Below, one piece after another: positions 23,145 through 33,349 of a DNA stretch of 64,000 bases (its first letter is position 1; each line of letters opens with the position of its first letter). The notes under the pieces are model-generated. The model had not been told where the DNA came from, ran no database searches, and saw only the letters and a list, made by a program, of their open reading frames with translations. Both the position numbers and the translations under genes were made by a program. The DNA is from Euglena gracilis. Taxonomy: Eukaryota > Euglenida > Euglenophyceae > Euglenales. The stretch is taken from positions 8,555,443 to 8,619,442 of the forward strand of contig CP154956.1 of assembly GCA_039621445.1 (NCBI GenBank). Reading direction: 5' to 3'.

Positions 23145-23351
23145 CTGTGGGGCGTGGGGCGGTGCGCGAATGTGACCCACGGAAATCCACGACACCACAG
23201 CAGAAAAAAACCCTGTAAAATTCGAACCACTGAAATTTGTGGTATAGCATGTTGGCAACGATGATGCCATTGGGGCGGAAGAATGGCTGGGTTCCGCCAT
23301 CACCATCCCTTCGACGGGTCCCCGCCGGCACAAACAAACCAATTAGCACAC
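23145..23351 (-). other. Phase-0 GT-AG intron, 207 bp
   Basis: On the minus strand it starts CAG|GTGTGC and ends CCCACAG|GTG. It is the shortest intron confirmed by a split domain, and one of the few without a large repeat. The CAG|GTG word occurs at both junctions. Confidence 0.6.
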
Positions 23352-23490
23352 CTGGTCCCAGTTCAGGTCGGTCATGAGGTCCCAGACCCACATCTTGCTG
23401 CCGCGCCGGGCGGACAGGCCCTTCACCACGTCGTACAGGGCGTGCACCTCCCGGTCGCTGAGCTCAACGTTCGGGGGGATGGGGATGGGC
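23352..23490 (-). CDS. Winged-helix-like module, A exon
   Basis: Reads PNVELSDREVHALYDVVKGL, then SARRGSKMWVWDLMTDLNWD and Q at the donor. The W-x-L-M-T-x-L-N-W-D segment aligns with W-E-L-V-N-E-I-R-W-D at 41.35 kb. The donor is fixed by the in-frame join to the 23144 exon. The upstream edge is open: the frame continues through SASVPIPIP and no unambiguous acceptor was chosen. Confidence 0.6.
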
Positions 23491-23744
23491 ACGGAGGCGC
23501 TCGGCCGGAAGCCATACCAGCAACCAGCACAGGTTCCAGAGTCTGAGTCATCAAGGACCAGGGGGTCGACTGGCCACAAGCCACTAGCTAGACCCCTGGC
23601 AGGAATTTCTTTTCCTCCAGCACTGCACGCCGAGGTGTGAATGGCACTTTTAATAAGCCTTTTGCCAAATTTCGTTTCAAAAACTCCCCAAGAATGCCAA
23701 GAAGAACCGGGCGTCCCCAGCCAGGCGGAGGTGGGGAGAGGGTG

Positions 23745-23935
23745 GGTGCGGCAGCCTTTGCAGGGGGCGCCACCAGCGAGACGAAGCCGTCCCGCACCTC
23801 CAGCCGCTGGCGGAAGCGCCGCTGTGCGGGAGGGGCTCGGAGGCCGGGGGCTGGTCCGACGGGTGGGACCTCGGCGACACAGCCTCCCTGCCCCTCCCGC
23901 CCAATCCAAGGCACGGCGACATTCACAGTGTTTTT
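23745..23935 (-). CDS. Winged-helix-like module, B-like exon
   Basis: The frame reads AQRRFRQRLEVRDGFVSLVA followed by PPAKAAAP. F-x-x-x-L-E-V-R-D-G-F-V-S-L matches the last strand of B halves (compare RHSFIALR at 60.5 kb and RNGFVAV at 50.5 kb). The preceding part (GPAPGLRAP) lacks LGxLxDF, so either the module is degenerate or a short exon upstream supplies it. Exon limits are approximate. Confidence 0.45.
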
Positions 23936-24219
23936 GAACCGAAAATGAGCGCCGGCCGGGCCGCCGGCCGGGCCGGGCCGCTGGTCCGACCCCCCGGAGG
24001 GGTAGGGGTTTGGGGGGTGCCCGCCCATAGCAGGCACCCCCCTCTGACCCCAGTGCCGAAGGCGCCGGGGGCCCGGAAAAGGCCATTTTCAATAAGAATT
24101 TTCTCCCCCCCGGACCCCTACCCCCCAGGGGGGTGTGCCTGCCAGGGGCAGGCACCCCATAGCACCCACCCACCCCCTCCCCCCCCCCCGGTCGGTAAGT
24201 ACAAGCATGGTGTGTATGC

Positions 24220-24226
24220 GTGTGTG

Positions 24227-24262
<36 letters not shown>
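24220..24262. repeat. (TG)n microsatellite
   Basis: Pure TG after GTGTGTATGCG; intronic relative to the minus-strand modules. Confidence 0.9.
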
Positions 24263-24263
<1 letters not shown>

Positions 24264-24489
24264 CCGTAGTTGTCCATCTCGCACTCAAGTCGGGAAATTG
24301 TGAGCGGAAACGCACCTCAGCGCCCCTCCCCATCCAAGGCACAGCATGTCGTCACCCACCCCAGTGTCAACAGCATTCCACAGACCATACCTGGCGTTTT
24401 TCAATGAAGTCTTGTTGTGTTGGCACAGCGTGTCGCTGACACGCACCCTCTGGTGTCAACTGCACCTTTTTACAACTGGGCGCCCGCCT

Positions 24490-24586
24490 CGTCCAGGGAG
24501 GCCACCGGGGGCCGAGCAGGCGGCGCTTGGCGGGTCTGGCGGGCGACGAACGAGGCCAGCAGCCCCAGCCTGGGCCCGTACCGCAC
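24490..24586 (-). CDS. Winged-helix-like module, B-like exon
   Basis: Preceded by an acceptor-like TCACAAG, it reads VRYGPRLGLLASFVARQTRQ then APPARPPVASL. R-Y-x-x-x-L-G-x-L-x-x-F matches the A/B junction of the modules at 10.4 and 12.0 kb; the hydrophobic strand after the helix is poor. The nearest upstream A exon is at 25.5 kb, but donor and acceptor phases I could assign differ by one base, so the link is unproven. Confidence 0.4.
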
Positions 24587-24639
24587 CTTGTGACCAGGGC
24601 CGGTCCTGGGACGAGCCTGGACCAGATTGCAGACCGACC

Positions 24640-25072
24640 CGACCCGAACCGACGCGACCAGACCCGACGCGACCCGACCCGACGCGACCAGACCCGGCGT
24701 GACCCGACTCGACCCGACCGGACCCGACCCGACCCGACCCGACGCGACCAGACCCGACGCGACCAGACCCGACCCGACCCGACCCGACCCGACCGGACCC
24801 GACCCGACGCGACCAGACCCGGCGTGACCCGACTCGACCCGACCCGACCCGACCCGACCCGACGCAACGCGACCCAACCCGACGCAATGCGACGCGACCC
24901 GACCCGGCGCGACCCGACCCAACCCAACCCCACCCAACCCAACCCAACTCGACCCGACCCAACCCAACCCGACCCGACCCGACCCGACCCCGACCCGATG
25001 TGACGCGACCCAACCCGACCCGACCCGACCCAACCCAACCCGACTCGACCCGACGCGACCCGACCTGGGGAG
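24640..25072. repeat. (GACCC)n pentanucleotide array
   Basis: About 85 units of GACCC with frequent GACGC, AACCC, GGCGT and GACCG variants. Reading frames of over 200 codons on both strands (VGSGRVGSG or DPTRPDPTR types) arise only from the five-base period. Confidence 0.95.
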
Positions 25073-25284
25073 GGTGACAACCACTTTCAGAAAGCCAGTC
25101 AGTCAATTTCTGAAACCCAATCACATCCGACACCCCCCCCACGCCCAGAGGGGTTGGACTGCGTGAGGGCTGTTAAATTTCTTTAACAGTTCGCCCCTCC
25201 GGTCCCCCTTGTCCAAGACAGGGCAATGGACGGTGCAGAGGGCTTTTTGAATGAACCCCGCCAAATGTCACACAGCACATGTGT

Positions 25285-25332
25285 GGGTGTCACACACACA
25301 AACATACACACACAGACACCCACAGACACCCA

Positions 25333-25424
<92 letters not shown>
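25285..25424. repeat. (CA)n microsatellite
   Basis: CACAGACACCC variants lead into about 45 pure CA units. Confidence 0.95.
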
Positions 25425-25439
25425 ACCAGGGGGTCAAAT

Positions 25440-25570
25440 GACACACTACGCGCAGCGCGGTGGCCGGCCCTACCCCCAGTCCAGCAGGGTCTGCAGCTCG
25501 CCCATGTGGGCGGCAGGCGGGCGGCGGCTGCCCAGCAGGTCGGTCAGCACCGTCGGCGCAGCCCCCCTGC
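25440..25570 (-). CDS. Winged-helix-like module, A exon
   Basis: Reads AAPTVLTDLLGSRRPPAAHM then GELQTLLDWG at a GT donor (GGACTGGGG|GTAGGG). V-L-x-x-L-L...L-x-x-L-L-D-W matches family A halves. Upstream the sequence is GC-rich to about 25570 and then a G-run, so the 5' edge is uncertain. It is the last module before the 12-kb gap holding the retroelement. Confidence 0.5.
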
Positions 25571-26480
25571 GCTGCGTGCCGCCCGGGGGGGGGGGGGGTC
25601 GGTGAGAGTCGAGGAAACAAACCGCGAGCTCTCCCCCCCTCGTGTCCAAAGCACGCCAATGTTGGTCAGTGATACAGGGGGGGGGGGTCCCCAATTTGCC
25701 TGGCCTGGCATGGGACCAGCAGGGGGCGGGGATCCCCCCAAAAATTGGGCCATTTGAAAAAATCCCAAAGAATCTCCGGCTGCATTTCTTGGAATGCAGT
25801 AGCCAGGGTGTGGATTTGTTCCAAGGTAAAAAAAAACCTCCCAAATCGGGATTTTTTTTGGCAGTTCTTCAAATTATATTGCAATTTGGCAGAGTTGCCG
25901 CTATCGGCTCCATGCGTGTAAACAAGTGTTGCGAGCATCTGCATCTGCAAAAATATCGCATCACCGTGGATTTGCATCTCGCAAATGGCTTCGGTCAGTC
26001 TTTGCGAGTTTTTGAACACATACCTGTGCCCCCAGCCTGGAATCCCCCCAGGGGGCCAGCCCCAGACCCCCTCCCGGAGGGGGGGTCTTCCGATTTAAAA
26101 AGAAGACTGGCTGCGATTGCGCCCATACTGTCCCGGGCATTTATGCTGGGATACACCAAACGTTGGATGCCCCTGTATTAGGGATGCAGGTGGCTAGAAA
26201 AAGTTCCAAACAAAACCAATCACTATTATTATTAATTTCGTCAAATGGCCACGACAAAGCGACGACATGGACGACAGATGACAACAGCAGCAGCACCAAT
26301 GACCACTGTTCATATTCTGATCAAGTTGTTGGAGAATAAAAAAAACAACGGAGGTTGCAAGCCATCTCACATGGCATCTTCGCCCTCCTGCTGCCACGCA
26401 GGGGAACCTGAGAACCGCATTCCCGCATCGTCCCCTCCCACAAACCCGGAGACCCTGACTTGCCACGGGGGGGGGGGGGG
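25571..26480. other. Intron-like stretch, no gene seen
   Basis: Unique sequence with A/T runs and a (CAG/ACA) segment near 26285. Nothing recognisable. Confidence 0.4.
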
Positions 26481-26660
26481 GGGGAGGGAAGTAGGGGGGC
26501 CCCCAGGGCCTCGACCTCCGCCTCGAGGTCGTCGACGGTCTGCATGGCGGACAGTGGTGGTCCGGGTGGCGCGGGTGGCCGGGCCGCGGTCTGGATGAGG
26601 GCGTCGAGGGTGGGGAAGCTGCCGGCAGGCCCCCGAGGTTGGGCCGAAACCGGGCCCAAA
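26481..26660 (-). other. GC-rich exon-like block, unassigned
   Basis: The minus strand reads FPTLDALIQTAARPPAPPGP and then LSAMQTVDDLEAEVEALGAP. The first part is a little like an A helix and the second like a short coiled coil. There is no W-D or LGxL core. It has the composition of the exons nearby, but I cannot place splice sites or a function. Confidence 0.3.
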
Positions 26661-28196
26661 TTCAGGCCGGAATTCAGCCAGGCTTGCGGCCGAACTTGGC
26701 CCAAATCTCAACCCAGTGGGGGTTGGGACGGGCCAAGTTCGGCCTCAATTGAAATAAATTGTATGTAAAATTGTATGTAAATTGTGTGTAAAATTTAAAA
26801 AATTGTATGGTCGGAACCAAGCGGGGGTTCGGACCATAAAATTTTTACTGACCCCCCGGGGGGGGGGGTGAGGGGGATCACTTCCGCTCTTCCAAAAAGG
26901 CCAAAAAAATTTCCGGCGCCTTCGGCGCCAGGTCACTTTACAGGGTTTTTTTACTGATCCCCCGGGGGTCCAGGCCAAATCCCAATCAGTCAGTCACTCT
27001 GAAAAAACCAGGCACCCACCCTGGGGGGGTCGGCCAGTGACTAGGTGATTGTATGGTAAGAAGTGGGCCCGACCCCAATTCACTTGTGTTTTCGAGCTGT
27101 CCATAAGAGCAGACAAATGTGGAAACTGGAAATCTGGAAACTTGCGAAAAACGCCGTGCAAGACCGTTCCCCCCCAATTTTCTGATGGAGCGTCTGAAAA
27201 ACGTCGTTCCGGCTGTTTGCACAATTCGCCTTTTTGTGGATCACGTTACATCGATTCGCTCTCATTTGGGGGGAAGTGCATATCAATGAAATACGATCAG
27301 TGAGGTACAGTAACAATGCTATTTGATGGGCCACGTGTGCTCAATTCATTTCATCGTTCACTTCAGGGCAGCTGCACAAATTTTATCTGTCCATCTATCA
27401 AATTTTATCTTATTTGTTCATTTGCTCCCTGAAAGGAGCCGACAAACTCCTTTCAGGAAACAGATGACAATTGAAAAAACCCTGCAATCAAAATGACGCC
27501 TGGGTCTATCCCCCCAAAGTAATTAAAAAGGTTGTTAAAAAGCCTCCACAAGTTGATTGTTCCAAAAACCTCTCTCTAATAAATCTCTAATCAAAAACAA
27601 AAATCTCTAATCTCCATGAACCCAGCTGACGGCACCTGGACATCAACGCATGATAATTCCCTCTCTCACACATCAATCCACACATCTCCAAAAAAGGCAC
27701 AGAAGGATACTGTTTGCGACCGCTTTTCATCCAGTTCCAAGCCACCCTTGGCCCAGAGTAGGTCCAGGGGGCAGTCACCTTAAAACACCTCTGCTGTCCG
27801 GAGGGGGGAATTGTGGACCCCAGACAATCCGAAACACTATTGTGACCCATTAGACCCATGTTTCCCCAAACGTGGCAGGGCCCCTGCCTCTGCCTGAAAA
27901 GACCTTCCATTTCCGCGCGGGACAACGATGGGGGAATCCGGATCGGCTTTTCCTTGTGGAGGGCCTGGGTGTGGGCGATGGGCTCTGCCTTGGGGCTGGA
28001 GGGCGGGGGGCTGGGCTGGTCCAACAGGTGGAGTGGGGCGTCCTCCTGCGGGGGCGGCAATGGTATGGGGGGGCGACAGGCAGCCTCAAGGTATGCCATG
28101 CGAAGAAATGCGTTGGATGGGAAAATAAAAAAGAAGAAAAGAAAAAACGACAGAAAAAGCTGGTTTGGCGTATAATTCCCAGGCACTTTGTGCCCC
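26661..28196. other. Intron-like stretch
   Basis: Contains GGCGCCTTCGGCGCC hairpins at 26915-26932 and short repeats of AAATTGTATGTA (26752-26812). The 206-codon minus frame at 27587-28207 is Pro-rich, with a second half rich in Gly/Trp/Cys, and shows no domain; a reading frame also runs in a second phase, so I leave it unassigned. Confidence 0.35.
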
Positions 28197-28210
28197 AGCT
28201 TCCCCACCCC
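28197..28210. repeat. 14-bp target duplication, left copy
   Basis: AGCTTCCCCACCCC stands immediately left of the retroelement and recurs at 36320-36333 immediately right of it. Confidence 0.8.
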
Positions 28211-28850
28211 TTAGATGCACTTTGGCTTCTGTCTGGTTTAAGGCCTGGCGCTGCATTCCGCTTCTGGCCCTTTCTTCGGAGGAACTCCCAATAATTGTCC
28301 GACCCCATATTCACTGGGACTTCAAACTTCCGTTTTGTGTTTTCCTTGCCCTTCCCCTCCCCCTTGGGTTTTCGGCTCTCCTTTCTGGCTGCTGCTGCTG
28401 CTGCTTCTGTTGCTGCTCGATTTCGTTCCCAAGAGGTGCTCGGGGTGGTAAGGGGCCTACTCCTCCACTGCGTGCCGGCGGGTACCGGTGTCACCTGCAG
28501 TGGGCCCTTTTTACCACCACAGCCCGCTGGGTCCCCCTGGGAAGGAAATGCTTTCCGCTGCTGCTTGCTGGGCTGCTGCTGTTGCTGCTGCTTGGACCCA
28601 ACCTGGGCTCTTTGCTCTTGGTGTGGTTCCCAGTTGTTGTGTTGCTGTCTCCCATTGCTGTTCTCAATGGGATGGGCGTACGGGCAGGAGGTGGTCCTCC
28701 ACCAGCATCCCATCCCATACTTGCACATGCGCTGTTCCCCCGTCGGTCTGCCCCGCCCTCCCCATGGATAGCCCCCCCCTCTGTGGGCTGAATTTTTTGG
28801 GTGTACCCCCACCAGTTAGCTGGGTGCTGGTACGGACAGTATGGGTATAG
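28211..28850 (-). repeat. Terminal direct repeat of the retroelement, 3' copy
   Basis: Nearly identical to 35677-36321. The differences are a short extra stretch before the GCT repeats here and a CCGACCCTTTGGG-type insertion in the other copy, plus scattered substitutions. It encodes the CCCH/Gln-rich region and ends abruptly inside coding sequence (SQSASK), which fits premature end of a tandem read-through transcript. Confidence 0.8.
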
Positions 28851-28958
28851 ACACCGCTGTCCAAACCAGCACACCTTGCCATTGCTGGGGGTGTTGGTGT
28901 TGGTGTGCGTGTGTCCACCTTTGGTGTGGTTACCTCCAAACTGCGGTGGCAAAATCAA
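28211..28958 (-). pseudogene. CCCH zinc-finger, Gln-rich ORF (3' copy)
   Basis: Two CCCH fingers are readable: CWFGQRCLYPYCPYQH (C-x5-C-x4-C-x3-H) and CKYGMGCWWRTTSCPYAH (C-x5-C-x6-C-x3-H), separated by about 30 residues rich in Gly. A Gln/Asn/Ser-rich stretch and then EVPVNMGSDNYWEFLRRKGQ follow. Two frames are needed to read it all. CCCH fingers bind single-stranded RNA in many proteins, so a role coating the element's RNA, like a gag, is plausible but inferred. The frame runs into flanking DNA past 28211. Confidence 0.6.
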
Positions 28959-29160
28959 GCTTGCGCTGTCACGACGCGACCGCGTGCGAGGCGGGTGGTG
29001 GGGAGTGTGTGTAGAAGTTGATTTTCCGGTGCCTCGGACTGTGGTCCAGCCTTTGGCACTGTTTGCTTTGTTTTGCTGAACGGGTTGGTGCCATTTCTGG
29101 TGGGGCTGGCTGCCTCCAGGAGCTTGTTGGGCTCTTGGTGCATGCCCCGGCTCTCGCCTT
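28959..29160 (-). pseudogene. Degraded linker between NPGP and CCCH regions
   Basis: After the stop at 29161 the minus strand continues in another frame as HQEPNKLLEAASPTRNGTNP and then ends in VVTAQA with a stop. Composition is still coding-like. It joins the NPGP-bearing segment to the first CCCH finger and needs at least two frameshifts to read through. Confidence 0.45.
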
Positions 29161-29556
29161 TTATTGTCCCCAGGGACCCCCTTTGGCTGTGACTGGAGGA
29201 CCAGGGTTTTTCACCTCGCCTATCCGCTCCCCTTCCTTCCAGCCGTGGCTCTCCTCTTCTGCTGCCATTTCTGTGTCCCCATCAGAAGAGAACGTCTCAT
29301 TTCCTGACGACCTCGCCTGGCACCTCTGTTCTCTGTGCTCTGTTTGTTCGCTCTGGTACCATTGAGGTTGGGTCCTGGTGCGTGTGCTTCGCCTGGGCTT
29401 GCTCTCTAGCAGTACCTCGGTTTCTGCCCATGCCAAACCGACATGCTGCCACTCGGCCTCCTCCTCCAGCTGTATGCGCAACACGCCCTCCTCTCCCAAA
29501 CCACAGTGGTGTTGCAGGTCTTCTTCTACTTGCAAGATGTTTAGCTGCCCGCCTCC
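29161..29556 (-). pseudogene. Acidic segment ending in a 2A-like NPGP motif
   Basis: Continues the OTU-DnaJ frame beyond the nested transposon: QLNILQVEEDLQHHCGLGEE, then a Glu-rich stretch, a basic stretch (PRRSTRTRTQPQWYQ) and ERIGEVKNPGPPVTAKGG before a stop. G-E-V-K-N-P-G-P-P resembles 2A-like ribosome-skipping tails (usual form D-x-E-x-N-P-G-P) but the acidic residues are shifted, so activity is uncertain. Its place just before the CCCH region would separate two proteins. The stop codon overlaps AATAAA. Confidence 0.55.
29547..29556. repeat. 10-bp target duplication of nested element, left
   Basis: GCCCGCCTCC, repeated exactly at 31750-31759. Confidence 0.85.
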
Positions 29557-31749
29557 AAGCACCTATAGTTGACACCCCGATTTTTGCCATTTTCGGCCAT
29601 TTTCGGCCATTTTCGGCCATTTTCGGCCATTTTCGGCCATTTTCGGCCATTTTTTCCTATAGGTGGGGGGTAAAATTACCTTAAAATCCTTTCATACCAA
29701 CAATGCATTTGATCATTCATGCAACGTGAAAGTAGTTGTGAGCAACAAATCAAGCCAACACATCCAAAGAGGTCCGTTTGGAATGGGTGCTCAGGGATTA
29801 AAGAGGTCAAAAGAAATTGGTTGCAATATCGTGAAAAATCTAAATGGCATAAATCCATCACTTCAAAGAAGCCTTGATGTTAAATTTCATCTGTCATGAT
29901 GAGATGATCATCCGTCTGGATGTGGCGAAGTTGGAAGAAAGTGCGCTCGGCTTGAGCTCAGAGCAAAAGCAAGCAAACATGTGATCAGCACATAATGTTG
30001 AAATATTGACATCAAATGCGCTCACCCAATTGCCCAATTTCTGCAGCATATACATCTTGTCCAGCATCTGCATCTTGTTCAGTATCTGCATCCATTTTTT
30101 CTGTTGGAGAGGACCGGGGGAATGGGAGGGCAGGGAGGAGGGGAGGAGAGGGAGGGCACCTGGCCGGGTTTGGGGAGAGGCTCCGCACGGGATGCTCGCC
30201 CACCCGCAACCGGCCGGGCCTGCGGGGCTCGGGATACCAGCCCGAATGAGCCGGGGTTCGGGACACCTGTTGCTCCGCGCGGCATGGGCCTCCTTGTTGG
30301 CGTTGTTGGCGTTGCTTGGGCTGCACCAGCTGCTACGATGCTGACGATGGTGGCGGCAACTGCACCGCGAGGGCGATGAGCTGGTGGGGTGTATGTGGGC
30401 GGGAGGCGGACTGCTTGGCTTCCTCTGCCGCGATGAACGACTCCGCCGCTGGCGGTTTGGACCCTCAGATGGGTCCCGAGAATGGCGTTGATGTCCTTGC
30501 TCGGGATCAGCAGCTGCATAGATGGTCAGCCGCAAGCCGTCGAGCTGCTCCTGAATGATGTGTAGAGTGTCGAGCAGCGTGTGTAGGGAGGGGGTGGTTG
30601 GAGAAGGGAGAAGAGGGGCAGAGGCATCGGGAGAAACAGAGAGGGTGCGCTGCGCACTCCCAGTGCAGGAGGATCTAATGGGTTTCATGGCTTCGGGTTT
30701 CGGGCTTCGGGTCCTTGGTCTTCTTGGGGTGGGGCTACCGAGAGAGCGAGGGGCGGTGGGGCCCCGGAGAGCTGTGGGGGTGGTTGCCAGTCCAGGGGCA
30801 GGGAATGTGGGCCCGGGAGTGGGAGTGGGACGGGGAAGAGGACCGACCAGGAACGTAGCGGACGTAAATGCGGGCTCCGACAGGTGGTAATCCATTGCAT
30901 CTTGTCCAATATCTGCAATCATTGCATCTTGTCCAATATCTCCATTCAATTCGTCTTGTCCAATATTTGTGTCTTGCCTAATGTCTTCATCCATTGGCTC
31001 CCAACCTACCGCAAAAACCCAAAAAATGACCACAAAAAGCCCAGAATTGTCACAAAAAGTCCCCAAAAGCACACAAAATGACCTAAAATGGCTTGAAATA
31101 ACCAAAAATTGCCCAAAAACGCCAACAATGTCCACAAAAAAAAGTGAAAAATAACCCAAATCACCAAAATGGCGCAAAATGGCCGGAAATGTCATAAATG
31201 AGCTCATATTGACCCAACTTAGCACAATATTTGCCAAATCAGTGCAAAATACCCCAAAATCAGCAAAAATTGATCCAAAAATGGCCAAAATGGGCGTAAT
31301 ACTGGAGATTTGTGGAGAAATTATCCCAAAAATGGGTTTTATTCTTCAAAAAATACAAAAAAAATGCCAGCATCGTCCTTGTCGCCAAAATTTTCTGAAA
31401 TGTCATCAAAGCCCAAATAACCTTTTCGGAGGTGGTTCTTTGAGCAGCATGTGTTGCAGTGCCAGGCATAATGGCAGGAGAACAGAGGCTGCACAGAGAC
31501 AAGAATCAGTCGCACTGGAAATCGCCCCTCAGGCGTTGGGCAAAGCTGTTGGGCAAAAAAAAAACTCGAAAATTTTTGCAATGATTTTTTTCTCATTTTC
31601 GGCCATTTTCGGCCATTTTCGGCCATTTTCGGCCATTTTCGGCCATTTTCGGGACCCCCACCTATAGAGCCCAAAATTTCATTTTCGGCCATTTTCGGCC
31701 ATTTTCGGCCATTTTCGGCCATTTTCGGCCATTTTGACTATAGGTGCTT
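29557..31749. mobile_element. Mutator-like DNA element nested in the retroelement
   Basis: Perfect 12-bp inverted ends AAGCACCTATAG/CTATAGGTGCTT and an exact 10-bp target duplication, a size typical of Mutator-like elements (9-11 bp). Just inside each end lies an array of the decamer ATTTTCGGCC (29590-29650; 31596-31650 and 31681-31730), closed by inner inverted copies of the end (CTATAGGTGGGG at 29657 and CCCCACCTATAG at 31655). The centre (30100-30880) is GC-rich with a long minus frame, flanked by A/T-rich sequence, so it may have picked up host sequence. No transposase was recognised, so it is likely non-autonomous. Confidence 0.75.
29894..31288 (-). CDS. 464-codon frame inside the nested element, unknown
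   Basis: The N-terminal 90 residues are Phe-rich and come from A/T-rich repeats, so translation may begin later. Next come four imperfect copies of D-I-G-Q-D-A-M (30890-31000), then a Pro/Ser/Arg-rich disordered stretch and a short LHTLLDTLHIIQEQLDGLRL helix that could be a coiled coil. Near the end MQILNKMQMLDKMYMLQKLG echoes the repeat. No transposase DDE motif or zinc finger was seen. It could be a captured host fragment or only an open frame. Confidence 0.3.
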   Translation of the reverse strand: MAIFGSIFADFGVFCTDLANIVLSWVNMSSFMTFPAILRHFGDLGYFSLFFVDIVGVFGQFLVISSHFRSFCVLLGTFCDNSGLFVVIFWVFAVGWEPMDEDIRQDTNIGQDELNGDIGQDAMIADIGQDAMDYHLSEPAFTSATFLVGPLPRPTPTPGPTFPAPGLATTPTALRGPTAPRSLGSPTPRRPRTRSPKPEAMKPIRSSCTGSAQRTLSVSPDASAPLLPSPTTPSLHTLLDTLHIIQEQLDGLRLTIYAAADPEQGHQRHSRDPSEGPNRQRRSRSSRQRKPSSPPPAHIHPTSSSPSRCSCRHHRQHRSSWCSPSNANNANKEAHAARSNRCPEPRLIRAGIPSPAGPAGCGWASIPCGASPQTRPGALPLLPSSLPSHSPGPLQQKKWMQILNKMQMLDKMYMLQKLGNWVSAFDVNISTLCADHMFACFCSELKPSALSSNFATSRRMIISS

Positions 31750-31759
31750 GCCCGCCTCC
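31750..31759. repeat. 10-bp target duplication of nested element, right
   Basis: GCCCGCCTCC. On the minus strand it encodes the G-G-G of FAGGGQ at the insertion point. Confidence 0.85.
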
Positions 31760-33349
31760 GGCAAACCAGAGTGCCCAACACCTTGCCAGTCGGTCGGACG
31801 CCTCCCTGTGCTGGTAATTTGTGTACCACGCTTCTCTGTCATCCACCCAATCCTTTGCATCTCCCAGCTTCTGAAAAGCCTCTTTGCTTTTTGGGTGGGA
31901 ACATTTATCCGGGTGGATCAGAAGGCTGATCCTCTTGTAGACTGCCGTGCAATCCTGGCTGGGTGTGTTTTCCTGGACCCCCAAGGCTTGCCATAGAGTT
32001 GCTGCACTCAACACTCGTGTCACAGCTTCGCTCTGTTCAGGGGGGCAAAAATCGGCTGCAAAACTCATCAACATCTCCACGTCGTCATCAATGGAAACAC
32101 TGCCCTGGCGACTCGCTTCAACTTTCTCCCTCCTGATCTTTGCTCTGCGCTTCTGCGCAGCTATCTGGTAAGCTTCGGCTTTGTTCTCAGCCCTGGTTGG
32201 CACCACAAGCAGCGGTTTCCTCACCTTCCAGTGGGTTGTGTGGTGGCTTCTCTCTGGATCCGGGCTTCCATCCATCAGGATCGCGTCATAATGTCCCCTG
32301 TTTTGGTGGAACACCACCCGCCTGAGGGGACTCGTGGAGCCATATTGCATACACTCTTGCCAATGGTCACCATGGCCCAGAAACACCCGCACTATGAATT
32401 TCAAGACAGAAGGCAACAAAGCCAGCTCCGGTTCTTCAGCCCAATGGATATGGCTGACCACTGAAGCCAGGTATCCCTCCTTGTCCCAGCCCAGGGTTGT
32501 CAGGATCTGTCCCACAGACATTCCCAAACCAGGCATCTCCGTATCCCATTCCTCCCTGACGTAAGCTGCCACTTTGCGGCGCAGTTCCAATGTCACAGTG
32601 CCCTCGTTAGACATGGCGGCGCAATGGAACAGACACGACCCATCCGGGGCTGTTAACCACAGGGTTGCTTGGTTTTTCCTGACTACTTCCCCGTTTTGTC
32701 CACAACAACGTTGGCATGCCGGGTGCTGGTGGACTGGGACCTTGTGCTGGAATAGGCACCCAACGTCTCGGTACAAACACCCGCTTCCAAACCGGCAGAG
32801 TTTCTTTGCAAATGGTGCAACTTTGCTGTGCTCCGGACCCTCCTTCTGCACTTGCAGCCTGACCACACGAGTCATTTTGCGGAACCACGAACGCAGCGCT
32901 CCCCGCCGAATTTCTTCCGCTTTCCACCAATCAGCAAAGAATTTGCCCCAGATGCGGTCCAGTTCATGTCTGAAATAACCCCGACGGGTGGCTGCCAGGG
33001 CAATGCCCTGCACTGCAAATTTGAACATTTGCAACGTGGAGCACAACCTTTGTGCTCTGATGAACTGGCCGGTGAGGACCCCCAAGCGCTGAGAGTCGGT
33101 GACCATTGACCCTGCCCCTGGGTACCTCCTGATTCGGATTGGGTATGTGCAATCTCTGAAATGCATCCCGGTCATGAACTTCGTTTCCTCCGTGCGTACC
33201 AGTGGGAGCCACGTGAGGACCATGCCGAGGTACACAAATTCCCCATCATTGGTCTTTGTGTGTTTGTACAGAATGCCTCGGGTTTTTTTGTGGCAGCAAA
33301 ATCTCTCTCGACAGGGTAGCAGCCCAGGTTGGCAATTTGGGGTGCACAC
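31750..33349 (-). pseudogene. RT thumb, CCCH finger, OTU protease and DnaJ domain
   Basis: Residues about 36-125 match the part of Penelope-like RTs after the catalytic site (FVYLGMVL, TDSQRLGVLTGQFIRAQRLC, then RRGYFRHEL). Residues 184-202 form a CCCH finger (CRFGSGCLYRDVGCLFQH). Residues about 230-360 look like an OTU cysteine protease: APDGSCLFHCAA supplies the D and Cys, RGHYDAIL the His. Residues about 450-515 form a J domain: AVYKRISLLIHPDKCSHPKS with the HPD motif. In the family OTU removes ubiquitin and HPD stimulates Hsp70; here they may process the polyprotein and recruit Hsp70 (inference). The frame joins the upstream RT by a frameshift near 33300 and runs on past the nested transposon. 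Confidence 0.65.

Noticed and set aside
24367-25142. 228- to 237-codon Val/Gly/Arg/Ser minus frames
   Set aside because: Products of the (GACCC)n array, apart from the short GC-rich block at 24490-24586 that I annotate separately.
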